Positions 18,865 to 28,871 of a stretch of 64,000 nucleotides of DNA are shown piece by piece. This DNA comes from an uncultured Lacinutrix sp. Lineage in GTDB: Bacteria > Bacteroidota > Bacteroidia > Flavobacteriales > Flavobacteriaceae. The stretch is from assembly GCF_947500325.1 (NCBI RefSeq), contig NZ_CANMRQ010000012.1, positions 1 through 64,000 on the forward strand. The letters run 5' to 3'. The notes beneath the pieces are model-generated. The model was not told the DNA's origin, did not search any database, and worked only from the letters and a program-made list of their open reading frames with translations. The number at the start of each line of letters is the position of its first letter. The stretch's first letter is position 1. The position numbers and the translations under genes were made by a program.

Positions 18865-20370
18865 TTAGTTAACATCCCAGAAAATCTTTGTGCTAAATGC
18901 TGTCTGAGTCGTTTGACTTGGTACATTAGCTGAATTACCAGATATTTCCGATTGAGGATATAATAGTCTATTTGGTCTAGATCCTGTTTGTTGTGTTAAA
19001 GATAAAGGAACATTAGGAAAACCGGTTCTTGTCATTTCTATCCATGCTTCTGCTCCATTGATACAGCTTAATGCTATCCATTTTTGAGCTAATATAGCTT
19101 CAATTGGGTTAGAGCTATTCCATCCTAAACCTTCAGTGTTAGCAACACTAGCTATATAACCTGCAGCAGATCCAGCTCCTAACTGGTTAAATGAAGCCGT
19201 TATTCCACTTTCAAACAGGCTTTGAGCATTACCTCCAATATTATAACCTCTTTGTGTTGCTTCAGCTTGTAAAAATAAACTCTCGGCAGCAGTCATAATA
19301 ATAGCATCTCTTGAAGCATTTGCATCACTAGCAGCTTCAACACCAACACCAACTCCCATTTTACAAAGTGTAGTTCCAGCTGGAAGACTACCTAATAAAG
19401 CACCTTGTTGTATACCTACGTATAAACCAGCATCATTAGTTCTAAATAATCTTTGTAATCTACTATCTCCATTATTTTGTAGTAAATCTATTATGTATTC
19501 AGAGCCAACTGCACTTCTATTACCTCCTGTAGGAACTCCGTTAGCTTGAAAACCAAAACTTCCATAAAAAGGAGTCTGTCTTCCAGCATCATTTGCATAA
19601 CCAGGATTCATTGTAGCGCTTTCTCCGGCACCTAAGAAGTCTGATGTGGTTAACCCATTTAATTCACTAGTAATATGATTTTGAGTTTCAGCATCCGTCA
19701 TTAAAGATTGACGCATTAATATTCTTAATTTAATAGTGTTAGCAAATTTTTTCCACATAGTCATATTTCCTTGAAATATTATATCAGAATTAGCTACAGA
19801 TTCTGCGTCAGCGGAAGCATTATCAATTAAAGAATTTGCAATGTTTATTTCAGAAACTAAATCTCTGTATATAGATTTTGCATCATCATACGCAGGCGTA
19901 ATATTCTCGTTTAATTGATGTCTTTCAGAATACGGAATATCACCATATAGGTCTACTAAGTATTGAAAATAGAAGGCTCTCATAATACGAGCTATAGCTT
20001 TATGGTTGTCATAATTTTCTTCACTTTCAAAATTAATGATACTTGTGAAATTTGAAGTTCTAGTATATAGATTATCCCATATATTATCATAGAATGTACT
20101 AGTAACATTGTATCTAAATTCGTCGTTATATGGCCCAGAAAACTCTAGAACATTACCACCCCAAGCTCCACCTACAGTATTTCCAAGATTATTCATTGTA
20201 ACTATAAGCGTACTACCACTTCTTGTTAAAGCTCCAGGTAATACTATATCTGGATTTGTTTGGCTGCTTAATGGGTTGTTTGGATCATTATTTATATCTA
20301 AACTTCTTTCACATGATATAAGAAACATCATTGCTAAAGTAATAGATAGTATTTTATTTATTTTTTTCAT
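18865..20370 (-). CDS. SusD-like nutrient-binding lipoprotein, operon 2 (SusD-like group 2)
   Basis: The 501-residue lipoprotein (Cys20 in FLISC) begins SLDINNDPNNPLSS, as in the group of SusD homologues often called SusD-like 2. The central helices include AIARIMRAFYFQYLVDLYGDIPYSE and the C-terminal part has ESLFLQAEATQRGY and AILAQKWIALSCINGAEAWIEMTRTGFP. It is divergent from operon 1's SusD and closer to family members found with peptide-type or unknown substrates. It acts with the SusC encoded 11 bases upstream. Confidence 0.93.
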   Translation of the reverse strand: MKKINKILSITLAMMFLISCERSLDINNDPNNPLSSQTNPDIVLPGALTRSGSTLIVTMNNLGNTVGGAWGGNVLEFSGPYNDEFRYNVTSTFYDNIWDNLYTRTSNFTSIINFESEENYDNHKAIARIMRAFYFQYLVDLYGDIPYSERHQLNENITPAYDDAKSIYRDLVSEINIANSLIDNASADAESVANSDIIFQGNMTMWKKFANTIKLRILMRQSLMTDAETQNHITSELNGLTTSDFLGAGESATMNPGYANDAGRQTPFYGSFGFQANGVPTGGNRSAVGSEYIIDLLQNNGDSRLQRLFRTNDAGLYVGIQQGALLGSLPAGTTLCKMGVGVGVEAASDANASRDAIIMTAAESLFLQAEATQRGYNIGGNAQSLFESGITASFNQLGAGSAAGYIASVANTEGLGWNSSNPIEAILAQKWIALSCINGAEAWIEMTRTGFPNVPLSLTQQTGSRPNRLLYPQSEISGNSANVPSQTTQTAFSTKIFWDVN

Positions 20371-20381
20371 AATTTTTTTTA

Positions 20382-23300
20382 TTAAAAAGTTACGTTTAAA
20401 CTAAGTGAATACGTTCTTGATGGTGGTGTTTGGCTATAGTTACCTAAACCTGTACCAACTTCAGGATCATTATATCCTCTGTTTTCTCTTGGTAAAAAAG
20501 TATATAAATTTCTTCCAGAAAGTCCAAGTCTTAAACTTTCTATAGGAGTATTTTTAAGATATTTGCTATTTAAATCATAATTTAAAGAGACCTCTCTAAT
20601 TTTAAGAGCTGTTGCATCCAATACAAAGTTTTCATCAAAACTTTCATAGTTATCTTGTATATAAGATTGGAAAGCAGCAGGAGTAGACCCACCAGTTAAA
20701 ACACTGTTATTAGTTACGCCTGTACCTTGTACAGTAGAATTTGGGAAAAGGAATGCTTTTCTTCCGTTTTGAGCAGATTCTATAGTACCACCAACTTGAT
20801 TTAAGTTATTAGCTACATTTGAATAGAAACTATGTCCTGTTCTGTAATCTAAAACAGCATTAAACGTTAAATTCTTATATCTAATTCCTGTTTTGAAATT
20901 TAAAATATAGTCAGGAGTTACCTTTCCTAATGTTTGTAAATCTGAACTTTGTATAGGGTTTCCGTTAGCATCTAGAACAACTCTACCTTGGTCATCTCTA
21001 GTGTAGCCGGTTCCTCTAATAAGTGGATACTCTTCACCTTCTATAGCAAATACACCAACAGTACCTACTTGACCTCCAGCTCCGTTTTGATAAAATCTAG
21101 TTAAAATTTGTGTAGAATTATCAGTTACTTTGTTTACGATAGTTTTATATGTAGAGTAGCCTATAGCTGCATTCCATTCTATATCTTTCGTTTTTATAGG
21201 TGTAAATCCTAAATCTAATTCAAAAGCCTTAGTTTCTGTTTCTCCAACATTAAGTGTAGCATTAGTTAATCCAGAAGAAGAAGAAGCTGTAGTCGTTAAT
21301 ATTTGATCTGAGTTTGTTTGAAAACTATAAGCTATATCAAGATTTACACGAGGAATGTTATTCAATTTTAATAAGTCTAGATTGGCATTAAATTCAAGTG
21401 TGTTAACAAATTCATTAACAATATTAAAGTCTGTACCAGAAGTTGAATTGACGAATGAGTTTAAGTTTCCATACGGGAAACCTGGAGCTTGAGTTGCTAA
21501 ATTATTAATGTCGTATGGACTTAAAGCATTTGCATTACCTGTTTTTATAAATGATGCAGAAATCTTTGCTTTATGTAAAATATCATTTTTTATACCTGGA
21601 AAAGCTTTAGTAGGTATAAAAGAAATACCAGCACTTGGATAGAAAAAAGATTGGTTAGCTTTGCTTAGTGCACTATCCCAGTCATTTCTTGCTGTAAGAT
21701 TAACAAATACGAAATCTTTGTATCCAAATTGAGCATCTGCATAAGCACCTATAAATCTCCTTTCAGAAAAATTTTGAGTTGTTCTTGGTGTTCCAGTAAT
21801 ATTATCAATACTAAAAAGACCGTCTATAACTAAATTATTTCCTCCAAAACTAACAAGATCAGTTTTAATTTGAGTTGAGTTTAATCCACCATGCGCTAAT
21901 AAAGAAATATTCTCTGTTAAATCATAATCAAAAGTTGCAATTAAATCTGTGTATAACGTTCTTTCTGTATTTTTTAATTTGTCAAAAGAAGAAGCTATAC
22001 CTTGAGGTGTACCTAATATACTTATATCTGTTCCGTCTTCATTTGTGCTATCTAAACGGTCAAAATCTTCAAGATTTACAGAACTTCTTAAAAGAATGTT
22101 TATGTTATCGTTATAGAAATATTGTAATTCACCTTGAAGCTCAAAAGTATTAACTTTTGCTAATCTACGGTCATTTTCTACTAACCAATATGGATTGTCG
22201 GCATATAATGTCCAGTGGTCTATTATATTACCAGAATCAAAATCTTGAACTCTTACATTGGTAGGAGTTTGATTTAAATTTCTATATAAACCAGTCGCTG
22301 ATCTATCCGTTTTTTCATCAATATATCTAGCAATAGCACTAACTCTAAATTTGCCGCTTCGTTTACCAGTATTAACACTAAAGTAGTTTTTAGTATACTT
22401 ATCATTAGGTACTAAACCAGATGTTTCTCTTCTGTTTAAAGAAAGGTTAATGTAACCATCTTCATTACCAGAAGCAAAACTTAAAGAATTAAGAAAAGTT
22501 GTACCAGTATTAAAGAAAGGTTTAATGTTGTCTTCAATATGCTCATAAGGAGCAAATCTCCAATCTGTAGCTCCTGGAAACGGTATACCAACTACTTGAG
22601 AAGAACCGTCAAATTCAGGTCCCCAAGCACCTTGATCAGTCCAATCTAAGTCACCTTCCCATCCTTGTCCAAAACGATCTTGTCTTTGTGGTAAATATGC
22701 TATTTCTTCAACAGTAGCAGTTGAATTAAAGTTGATACTGAATTTAGAATCATCTTTAGTTCCTTTTTTTGTTGTAACAATTATAACACCATTAGAACCT
22801 CTTACTCCATATAAAGCTGCTCCACTGGCACCTTTCATCACATTAATATTATCTATAGTATTTGGATCTATAGTATTTAGAATCCCTGTGCTAGATATTA
22901 CATTATCAATTACAATTAAAGCTTCATTACCTCCAGATATCGAACCTAAACCTCTTAAAACAATATCAGTATTAGGGTTTACACCTGTTGAAGTTGTATT
23001 AATCTGAAGACCAGACACCTTACCAGAAAGTGATTGAACAACGTCATTAGTTTGAGCATTAGTTAATTCTTCAGCTTTTACAACTTGACTAGAAGATGTT
23101 AACTCATCTGCTTTTCTTTTAATACCTAATGCTGTTATTACTACTTCATCTAAAGCAGAAACATCAGGTTCCATAGTGAAGCTAATATTGTTATCGCTTC
23201 CTACAGTTACTTCTTTATCAAAATACCCAATAAAAGTATATATTAATACATCACCAGTATTGGCCTCAATGCTGTAATTACCATCAAAATCTGTTTGAGT

Positions 23301-23456
23301 ACCATTGTTTGTCCCTTTCATAATGATATTCACTCCAGCCATAGGTAGACCATCCTGATCTATAATAGTACCAGATATTGTTTTTTCTTGCGCAAAAGAG
23401 AATTGCACAACAAACGCTAGAAATAGCGTTAAAATTCCACTAAACTTTGTTTTCAT
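20382..23456 (-). CDS. SusC/RagA TonB-linked outer-membrane transporter, operon 2
   Basis: A 1024-residue SusC homologue: signal peptide ending SFAQ, carboxypeptidase-D-like domain (ISGTIIDQDGLPMAGVNI), TonB box region LDEVVITALG, plug with LRGLGSISGGNEALIVIDNV and GAALYGVRGSNGVIIVTTKKG, then the barrel ending NVTF. The N-terminal 23 residues differ from the operon 1 protein at only a few positions, while the barrels are dissimilar, so substrate choice probably differs. The plug motif LYGVRGSNGV places it in the broad SusC branch. The gene is preceded by a promoter that matches operon 1's in design. Confidence 0.96.
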   Translation of the reverse strand: MKTKFSGILTLFLAFVVQFSFAQEKTISGTIIDQDGLPMAGVNIIMKGTNNGTQTDFDGNYSIEANTGDVLIYTFIGYFDKEVTVGSDNNISFTMEPDVSALDEVVITALGIKRKADELTSSSQVVKAEELTNAQTNDVVQSLSGKVSGLQINTTSTGVNPNTDIVLRGLGSISGGNEALIVIDNVISSTGILNTIDPNTIDNINVMKGASGAALYGVRGSNGVIIVTTKKGTKDDSKFSINFNSTATVEEIAYLPQRQDRFGQGWEGDLDWTDQGAWGPEFDGSSQVVGIPFPGATDWRFAPYEHIEDNIKPFFNTGTTFLNSLSFASGNEDGYINLSLNRRETSGLVPNDKYTKNYFSVNTGKRSGKFRVSAIARYIDEKTDRSATGLYRNLNQTPTNVRVQDFDSGNIIDHWTLYADNPYWLVENDRRLAKVNTFELQGELQYFYNDNINILLRSSVNLEDFDRLDSTNEDGTDISILGTPQGIASSFDKLKNTERTLYTDLIATFDYDLTENISLLAHGGLNSTQIKTDLVSFGGNNLVIDGLFSIDNITGTPRTTQNFSERRFIGAYADAQFGYKDFVFVNLTARNDWDSALSKANQSFFYPSAGISFIPTKAFPGIKNDILHKAKISASFIKTGNANALSPYDINNLATQAPGFPYGNLNSFVNSTSGTDFNIVNEFVNTLEFNANLDLLKLNNIPRVNLDIAYSFQTNSDQILTTTASSSSGLTNATLNVGETETKAFELDLGFTPIKTKDIEWNAAIGYSTYKTIVNKVTDNSTQILTRFYQNGAGGQVGTVGVFAIEGEEYPLIRGTGYTRDDQGRVVLDANGNPIQSSDLQTLGKVTPDYILNFKTGIRYKNLTFNAVLDYRTGHSFYSNVANNLNQVGGTIESAQNGRKAFLFPNSTVQGTGVTNNSVLTGGSTPAAFQSYIQDNYESFDENFVLDATALKIREVSLNYDLNSKYLKNTPIESLRLGLSGRNLYTFLPRENRGYNDPEVGTGLGNYSQTPPSRTYSLSLNVTF

Positions 23457-23472
23457 GTTTGTTTTTTTGTTT

Positions 23473-23517
23473 GAATTAGTCAGAAGTAAAATTCCTAATT
23501 AATTATTAAAAAAACAA
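23473..23517 (-). promoter_or_regulatory. Promoter and conserved leader block of susC operon 2
   Basis: On the minus strand TTGT (23514-23517), 19 bases, GAATTTTA (23487-23494), five bases, then GACTAATTC (23473-23481). The layout equals that of operon 1. The -7-like box deviates from TAnnTTTG at its ends, so either it is a weak promoter or an activator is involved. Confidence 0.5.
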
Positions 23518-23579
23518 CGTTTTAGTTAAATTTATTAATATCTACATGTTGGTATTTGATTTAAACTGAATTTTGAAGA

Positions 23580-25274
23580 CTAAAATATAGCGGTTAAACT
23601 TAAATGAATTTTTGAATTTGAAAATTTAAATTGTTGACTTTCTGTTTTTCCATTTGCGTAGTTAAACCTTAGTAGGCCTGCTTTTGTTAGAATTCCAAAA
23701 CCTAAGCCAAACCCGTATAGATTTTCTTTTATTTCATCAATTTCATTATTTAAATTTGCAAAATCAATTATGGTATGAGCATAAATATTATTGCTTAATT
23801 TATATCTATACTCAGTATTTAAAGCAATCAATTTTGTAGCTAAAAGACTACTTTCTTGAAATCCACGGATTGAATTAATTCCTCCAAATCTAAAAAGTTC
23901 ATTTTTTAAATGGTTTTCAGAAATTAAAAAAGCGCCGTAAGTCCTAATAAATATACTATTCCTATCATTTAAATAGAGAATATGATGAGCGTTTAAAGTG
24001 AGTTTTGTTTGCTCTTCTTTAATGTTGTTTAAATTTCTTGATCCAAAACCTGCTTCTATAGATATTAGTGTGTTGAGTTGAAAAAGAGTATTGTAATTTT
24101 TTCTATTTTCATAGTCATAACGAATAGTGTAGAAATTGGATTTATAATCATCTAGAGAATTTATGTTTATATTGTTTAATAGATTGTTAGATTCAATGGA
24201 CTCTATTCCTAGAAAAAATGTGTTTTTTGAATTTAGTAAATAAAATAATTTTGCTTTTTGATTTGTTGTAGAGAAGCTACTATCTTGTTTGAGTATGTTT
24301 AATTCCAATTCGGTTCCAATTGGAGTGCCTAATATATAGGGGAGATTTAGTTTGGCTTCGAAATTTTTTTGTTCTGTTTCATTACTCTTATATAAAAGTT
24401 TTAGTGACTCACCATAGTTAAAATTGTTTATTAGATTTAAATCTAAATACCCGTTAAAGTCTAGTTTGTTAGTTTCTTCATCTGTGCTAAAACCTAAAAA
24501 GCCATCAAAAGTATTACTGTTAGATTTTTCAATATATAAATATAATTGAGTAGAGTCTTTAGTAAATAAAATTTCGGGCGCTTTAATTTGATTTGCAAAA
24601 CGTAAATTATCTAATGTATTAATCTTCTTTTTTATAGTTTCGATACTAAAAGTTTCTGAAGGTTTGATTTTTAAATAATGTTTTAAATACGATTTAGGAA
24701 ACTTGTCATAGCCTTTTAATATAATTTTATCTAAACCTCTTTTAGATTCTCCTTCAATTATTATAAGGTTTGCAGTTAGTGTTTTGTTATCTTTTGGTTT
24801 TATTTCTGAAAGTCTAATTTTTGAAAAAGGAAAACCTTGATTAGCAATTTTACTATTAATAAAAGAAAGTACTCGTTCAGTTTCAGTAAAAGGAATGTTG
24901 AAAAAGTCGTCAAAACTTTCATTGGATACTATATCTATGATCTGTTTATTAACTTTTTTGTTGTCGTAATATATATTAATAGTTTCATATTTGTTATTTA
25001 GTTGAAGATTAAAAACAAAAGAACTGTCATTTGTTTTTTTTGATGAAATTATAGAGCTTTCAATATATCCCGTTTTAATTATGTTTTTATGTAGCGAATC
25101 AACTTCAGAAGAAATAGAACTATAATCTATATGATTTTTTTTATAGTTATAGTTATTAATAATTATAGTTTCTTTATCGTTCGCCCCGGTAACCTTAAGG
25201 TTTAAATTTTGGGCGATTAATTCCGTAGAAAAAAAAGAAAGGCATAATAAGTATAAAATAATTTGTTTTTGCAA
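23580..25274 (-). CDS. Omp85-superfamily (BamA/TamA-like) outer-membrane protein
   Basis: The 564-residue protein has a signal peptide (ending ELIAQ). POTRA-like segments (about 90-250) include KIRLSEIKPKDNKTLTANLIIIEG and the phrase GYDKFPKSYLKHYLKI. The C-terminal barrel holds the Omp85 signature IRGF at 469-472, with the FRFGGINS approach. Unlike BamA (about 800 residues), it is short. It may insert a particular surface protein or export a partner, but neither is shown. The only possible start for the signal peptide is TTG at 25274; the frame closes with a stop 12 bases further upstream. Confidence 0.85.
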   Translation of the reverse strand: MQKQIILYLLCLSFFSTELIAQNLNLKVTGANDKETIIINNYNYKKNHIDYSSISSEVDSLHKNIIKTGYIESSIISSKKTNDSSFVFNLQLNNKYETINIYYDNKKVNKQIIDIVSNESFDDFFNIPFTETERVLSFINSKIANQGFPFSKIRLSEIKPKDNKTLTANLIIIEGESKRGLDKIILKGYDKFPKSYLKHYLKIKPSETFSIETIKKKINTLDNLRFANQIKAPEILFTKDSTQLYLYIEKSNSNTFDGFLGFSTDEETNKLDFNGYLDLNLINNFNYGESLKLLYKSNETEQKNFEAKLNLPYILGTPIGTELELNILKQDSSFSTTNQKAKLFYLLNSKNTFFLGIESIESNNLLNNININSLDDYKSNFYTIRYDYENRKNYNTLFQLNTLISIEAGFGSRNLNNIKEEQTKLTLNAHHILYLNDRNSIFIRTYGAFLISENHLKNELFRFGGINSIRGFQESSLLATKLIALNTEYRYKLSNNIYAHTIIDFANLNNEIDEIKENLYGFGLGFGILTKAGLLRFNYANGKTESQQFKFSNSKIHLSLTAIF

Positions 25275-25378
25275 GTTATGGATAGATTAAATATTGTGTA
25301 AAACTAACGGAAAAACTACTCATATAATATAGTCTGAAAAGGAAATTTAAAAAAGTATTGAAAATTAATCTTTTACGA

Positions 25379-25409
25379 TTTGAAATTCAAAAATTAATTT
25401 CTACCTTTG
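25379..25409 (+). promoter_or_regulatory. Strong promoter of the str-S10-spc ribosomal operons
   Basis: TTTG (25379-25382), exactly 19 bases, then TACCTTTG (25402-25409) match the Bacteroidota vegetative promoter on both boxes. Transcription should start near 25414-25416. The leader then carries a short hairpin, CCTCTT paired with AAGAGG, before the rpsL ATG at 25455. Confidence 0.9.
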
Positions 25410-25454
25410 CAGCCCTCTTAGAAGAGGTAAAATAAATTTATATATAATAGATAT

Positions 25455-25829
25455 ATGCCAACAATTTCACAATTAGTACGAAAAGGAAGAGCCAAAATAA
25501 CCAAGAAGAGTAAATCGGCTGCTTTAAATTCGTGTCCTCAAAGAAGAGGAGTGTGCACGCGTGTATACACAACGACACCAAAAAAACCTAACTCAGCAAT
25601 GCGTAAAGTAGCGCGTGTTAGATTAACAAATGGTAACGAAGTGAACGCTTACATTCCTGGAGAAGGTCACAATTTACAAGAGCACTCGATAGTATTGGTT
25701 AGAGGTGGAAGGGTAAAAGATTTGCCAGGAGTTAGATATCACATTGTTCGTGGAGCTTTAGATACCGCAGGTGTCGAGGGAAGAACGCAACGTAGATCTA
25801 AGTATGGAGCAAAACGCCCTAAAAAGTAA
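25455..25829 (+). CDS. rpsL: 30S ribosomal protein S12
   Basis: The 124-residue S12 protein of the decoding centre opens the str operon. The conserved [18 protein letters not shown] (40-57) and [11 protein letters not shown] (86-96) loops are present. Lys43 and Lys88 have the usual wild-type identity, so no streptomycin-resistance change is seen at those sites. rpsG follows after 25 bases. Confidence 0.98.
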   Translation: MPTISQLVRKGRAKITKKSKSAALNSCPQRRGVCTRVYTTTPKKPNSAMRKVARVRLTNGNEVNAYIPGEGHNLQEHSIVLVRGGRVKDLPGVRYHIVRGALDTAGVEGRTQRRSKYGAKRPKK

Positions 25830-25854
25830 TTTTTAAAAACTTTAAGAAGAAGAC

Positions 25855-26331
25855 ATGAGAAAAAGAGCAGCGAAAAAAAGACCGCTTTTACCAGATCCAC
25901 GTTTTAATGATCAGTTAGTAACTCGTTTTGTTAACATGATGATGTGGGATGGAAAGAAGTCAGTAGCTTTTAAGGTATTTTACGATGCAATAGATATCGT
26001 AGAGTCGAAAAAAACAGATGAAGAAAAAACAGCATTAGAGGTTTGGAAAGATGCCTTGTCTAACGTTATGCCTCACGTAGAAGTGCGTAGTCGTAGAGTT
26101 GGTGGAGCAACATTTCAAATTCCTAACCCAATACGTGCAGACCGTAAGGTTTCTACAGCTATGAAATGGTTGATTAGTTTTTCAAGAAAGAGAAATGAAA
26201 AGTCTATGGCGCAACGTTTAGCTTCTGAGATTTTAGCGGCAGCTAAAGAAGAAGGAGCAGCGGTTAAGAAAAGAGTTGATACTCATAAAATGGCTGAAGC
26301 AAATAAAGCATTCTCTCACTTTAGATTTTAA
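25855..26331 (+). CDS. rpsG: 30S ribosomal protein S7
   Basis: The 158-residue S7 binds the 3' major domain of 16S rRNA and starts its assembly. It starts MRKRAAKKR and contains the typical [21 protein letters not shown] (about 80-100) and the [26 protein letters not shown] stretch. The length is normal. It lies six bases before fusA. Confidence 0.98.
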   Translation: MRKRAAKKRPLLPDPRFNDQLVTRFVNMMMWDGKKSVAFKVFYDAIDIVESKKTDEEKTALEVWKDALSNVMPHVEVRSRRVGGATFQIPNPIRADRKVSTAMKWLISFSRKRNEKSMAQRLASEILAAAKEEGAAVKKRVDTHKMAEANKAFSHFRF

Positions 26332-26337
26332 TTAGAA

Positions 26338-28464
26338 ATGGCAAGAGATTTAAAATTCACAAGAAATATTGGAATCGCGGCTCATATTGATGCTGGTAAA
26401 ACAACAACAACAGAGCGTGTTCTTTATTATACAGGGGTTTCACATAAGATTGGAGAAGTGCATGATGGTGCTGCTACAATGGACTGGATGGAGCAAGAGC
26501 AAGAACGTGGTATTACTATTACGTCTGCGGCTACAACATGTGAGTGGAAGTTCCCAATTGAAAACGGAGAACCTACACCAGAAACAAAAGGATATCATTT
26601 TAATATCATAGATACTCCAGGTCACGTAGATTTTACTGTAGAGGTAAATAGATCTTTACGTGTATTAGATGGTTTAGTATTTTTATTTAGTGCAGTTGAT
26701 GGTGTTGAGCCACAATCTGAAACTAACTGGAGATTAGCAGATAACTATAAAGTGCCAAGAATTGGTTTTGTTAACAAAATGGACCGTCAAGGGTCAGACT
26801 TTTTAGGTGTTTGTCAACAAGTAAAAGACATGTTGAAATCTAACGCGGTGCCAATCGTTTTAAACATTGGTGATGAAGAAGATTTTAAAGGTGTTATTGA
26901 TTTAGTGAAAAATCGTGCTATAGTATGGCATGATGCGACTCAAGGAGCAACTTTCGATGTTATCGAAATTCCTGAGGATATGAAAGAAGAAGCTCGTAAG
27001 TACCGTGCGCTTTTAATTGAAGAAGTAGCAAGTTATGATGAGAATCTTTTAGAGAAATTTATGGAAGATGAAGAGTCTATTACAGAGGAAGAAGTGCATG
27101 CTGCACTTAGGGCTGCTGTAATGGATATGGCAATTATTCCTATGATTTGTGGTTCTGCATTCAAAAACAAAGGTGTACAATTTTTATTAGATGCTGTATG
27201 TCGTTACTTACCTTCTCCAATAGATAAGGAAGGTATTGTTGGTATGAACCCAGATACAGAACAAGAAGAAATTCGTAAACCAGATGTAAAGGAGCCTTTC
27301 GCGGCTTTAGCATTTAAAATTGCTACCGATCCTTTTGTAGGGCGTTTAGCATTTTTTAGAGCGTATTCTGGACGTTTAGATGCGGGGTCTTATGTGTTAA
27401 ATAATCGTTCTGGTAAGAAAGAGCGTATTTCACGTATCTACCAAATGCATGCTAACAAGCAAAATGCAATTGAGTATATAGAAGCTGGAGATATTGGAGC
27501 TGCTGTTGGATTTAAATCTATAAAAACAGGAGATACACTTTCAGCAGAAAAACATCCTATAGTTTTAGAGTCTATGGATTTTCCAGATCCAGTAATTGGT
27601 ATCGCAGTAGAGCCAAAAACTAAAGCAGATGTAGATAAATTAGGTATTGGTTTGGCTAAACTAGCTGAAGAAGATCCAACATTTACAGTGCGTTCAGACG
27701 AAGCTTCAGGGCAAACTATTATATCAGGAATGGGTGAGCTTCACTTAGATGTAATTGTAGATCGTTTAAAACGTGAGTTTAAAGTTGAAGTGAATCAAGG
27801 GCAGCCTCAGGTTGAATATAAAGAAGCTATAACAGCTTCTGCAGACCATAGAGAAGTTTATAAAAAACAATCTGGTGGTCGTGGTAAATTCGCAGATATT
27901 GTATTTACTATTGAGCCTGCAGATGAAGGACAAGTTGGACTTCAGTTTGAATCTGTAATTAAAGGTGGTAATGTTCCTAAAGAGTTTATTCCTTCAATTG
28001 AAAAAGGGTTTAAGCAAGCAATGATAAATGGGCCATTAGCAGGTTTCGAAGTAGATGCTATGAAAATTACTTTAAAAGATGGTTCTTATCACGATGTGGA
28101 TTCGGATCAATTATCTTTCGAATTAGCAGCTAAATTAGGTTTTAAAAACGTTGCCAAAGCAGCTAAAGCTGTAATAATGGAGCCTATTATGAAGCTAGAA
28201 GTTATTACTCCAGAAGAGAATATGGGTGATATAGTAGGTGATTTAAATAGAAGAAGAGGTCAGGTAAGTGACATGGGAGATAGAGCTGGTGCAAAAACTG
28301 TAAAAGCAACTGTGCCATTATCTGAAATGTTCGGTTATGTTACAACATTAAGAACATTGTCTTCTGGTAGAGCAACTTCAACAATGGAATTTTCACACTA
28401 TGCGGAAACTCCTTCTAATATATCTGAAGAAGTAATTAAAGCAGCTAAAGGTATAGAAGCTTAA
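26338..28464 (+). CDS. fusA: Translation elongation factor G
   Basis: The 708-residue GTPase drives translocation. All five G motifs are visible: AHIDAGKT at 15-22, the switch I region [23 protein letters not shown], and GSAFKNKG. Domains II-V follow at full length, including [19 protein letters not shown] and the domain IV tip region. It is the standard vegetative EF-G. In contrast to proteobacterial str operons, rpsJ follows 11 bases later with no tuf gene. Confidence 0.98.
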   Translation: MARDLKFTRNIGIAAHIDAGKTTTTERVLYYTGVSHKIGEVHDGAATMDWMEQEQERGITITSAATTCEWKFPIENGEPTPETKGYHFNIIDTPGHVDFTVEVNRSLRVLDGLVFLFSAVDGVEPQSETNWRLADNYKVPRIGFVNKMDRQGSDFLGVCQQVKDMLKSNAVPIVLNIGDEEDFKGVIDLVKNRAIVWHDATQGATFDVIEIPEDMKEEARKYRALLIEEVASYDENLLEKFMEDEESITEEEVHAALRAAVMDMAIIPMICGSAFKNKGVQFLLDAVCRYLPSPIDKEGIVGMNPDTEQEEIRKPDVKEPFAALAFKIATDPFVGRLAFFRAYSGRLDAGSYVLNNRSGKKERISRIYQMHANKQNAIEYIEAGDIGAAVGFKSIKTGDTLSAEKHPIVLESMDFPDPVIGIAVEPKTKADVDKLGIGLAKLAEEDPTFTVRSDEASGQTIISGMGELHLDVIVDRLKREFKVEVNQGQPQVEYKEAITASADHREVYKKQSGGRGKFADIVFTIEPADEGQVGLQFESVIKGGNVPKEFIPSIEKGFKQAMINGPLAGFEVDAMKITLKDGSYHDVDSDQLSFELAAKLGFKNVAKAAKAVIMEPIMKLEVITPEENMGDIVGDLNRRRGQVSDMGDRAGAKTVKATVPLSEMFGYVTTLRTLSSGRATSTMEFSHYAETPSNISEEVIKAAKGIEA

Positions 28465-28475
28465 AACTAAAGAAA

Positions 28476-28781
28476 ATGAGTCAAAAAATTAGAATAAAAT
28501 TAAAGTCTTACGATCACAATTTAGTTGACAAGTCTGCTGATAAGATTGTAAAAACAGTAAAGAGTACTGGTGCTGTAGTAACTGGGCCAATTCCATTACC
28601 AACACACAAGAAAATTTTCACTGTATTACGTTCACCACACGTAAACAAGAAGTCTAGAGAACAATTTCAATTAAGCTCTTATAAGAGATTATTAGATATT
28701 TACTCTTCATCTTCTAAAACAATTGATGCTTTAATGAAACTTGAATTGCCAAGTGGAGTAGAAGTAGAAATTAAAGTTTAA
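28476..28781 (+). CDS. rpsJ: 30S ribosomal protein S10
   Basis: The 101-residue S10 protein (the NusE transcription factor partner) has [10 protein letters not shown] at its start and [28 protein letters not shown] in the middle. The gene is attached to fusA (11 bases) but separated from rplC by 122 bases holding a hairpin, so its transcription unit is unlike the classic S10-first operon. Confidence 0.98.
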   Translation: MSQKIRIKLKSYDHNLVDKSADKIVKTVKSTGAVVTGPIPLPTHKKIFTVLRSPHVNKKSREQFQLSSYKRLLDIYSSSSKTIDALMKLELPSGVEVEIKV

Positions 28782-28833
28782 GTAGAACTAACATGTCCTA
28801 AGCTGCGAGCGAAGGAAAAACGGTAAAAATACA

Positions 28834-28871
28834 ATTCAAGGCTGAAACGTATTTTCAGCCTTGAATGTTTT
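28834..28871 (+). terminator. Hairpin with T-run between rpsJ and rplC
   Basis: A stem of 14 paired bases (ATTCAAGGCTGAAA with TTTCAGCCTTGAAT) encloses CGTAT, and is followed by GTTTTT. It looks like a terminator or attenuator splitting the str unit from the S10 unit. Partial readthrough is likely, since no convincing promoter was seen between it and rplC. Confidence 0.7.

Noticed and set aside
18852-18926. Longer start for the 18.05 kb lipoprotein, overlapping susD
   Set aside because: The extra 25 residues precede a normal lipoprotein signal and would disrupt it; the ATG at 18851 fits neighbours.
15250-23456. Near-identical susC 5' ends as copies of a mobile element
   Set aside because: Identity is confined to the promoter layout and signal-peptide region of related genes; no terminal repeats or transposase are present, so paralogy explains it.
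23482-23502. TAGGAA near susC operon 2 as a fifth ECF-type promoter
   Set aside because: At the required 22-base offset the sequence is not GTYTTA, so the second box is missing.
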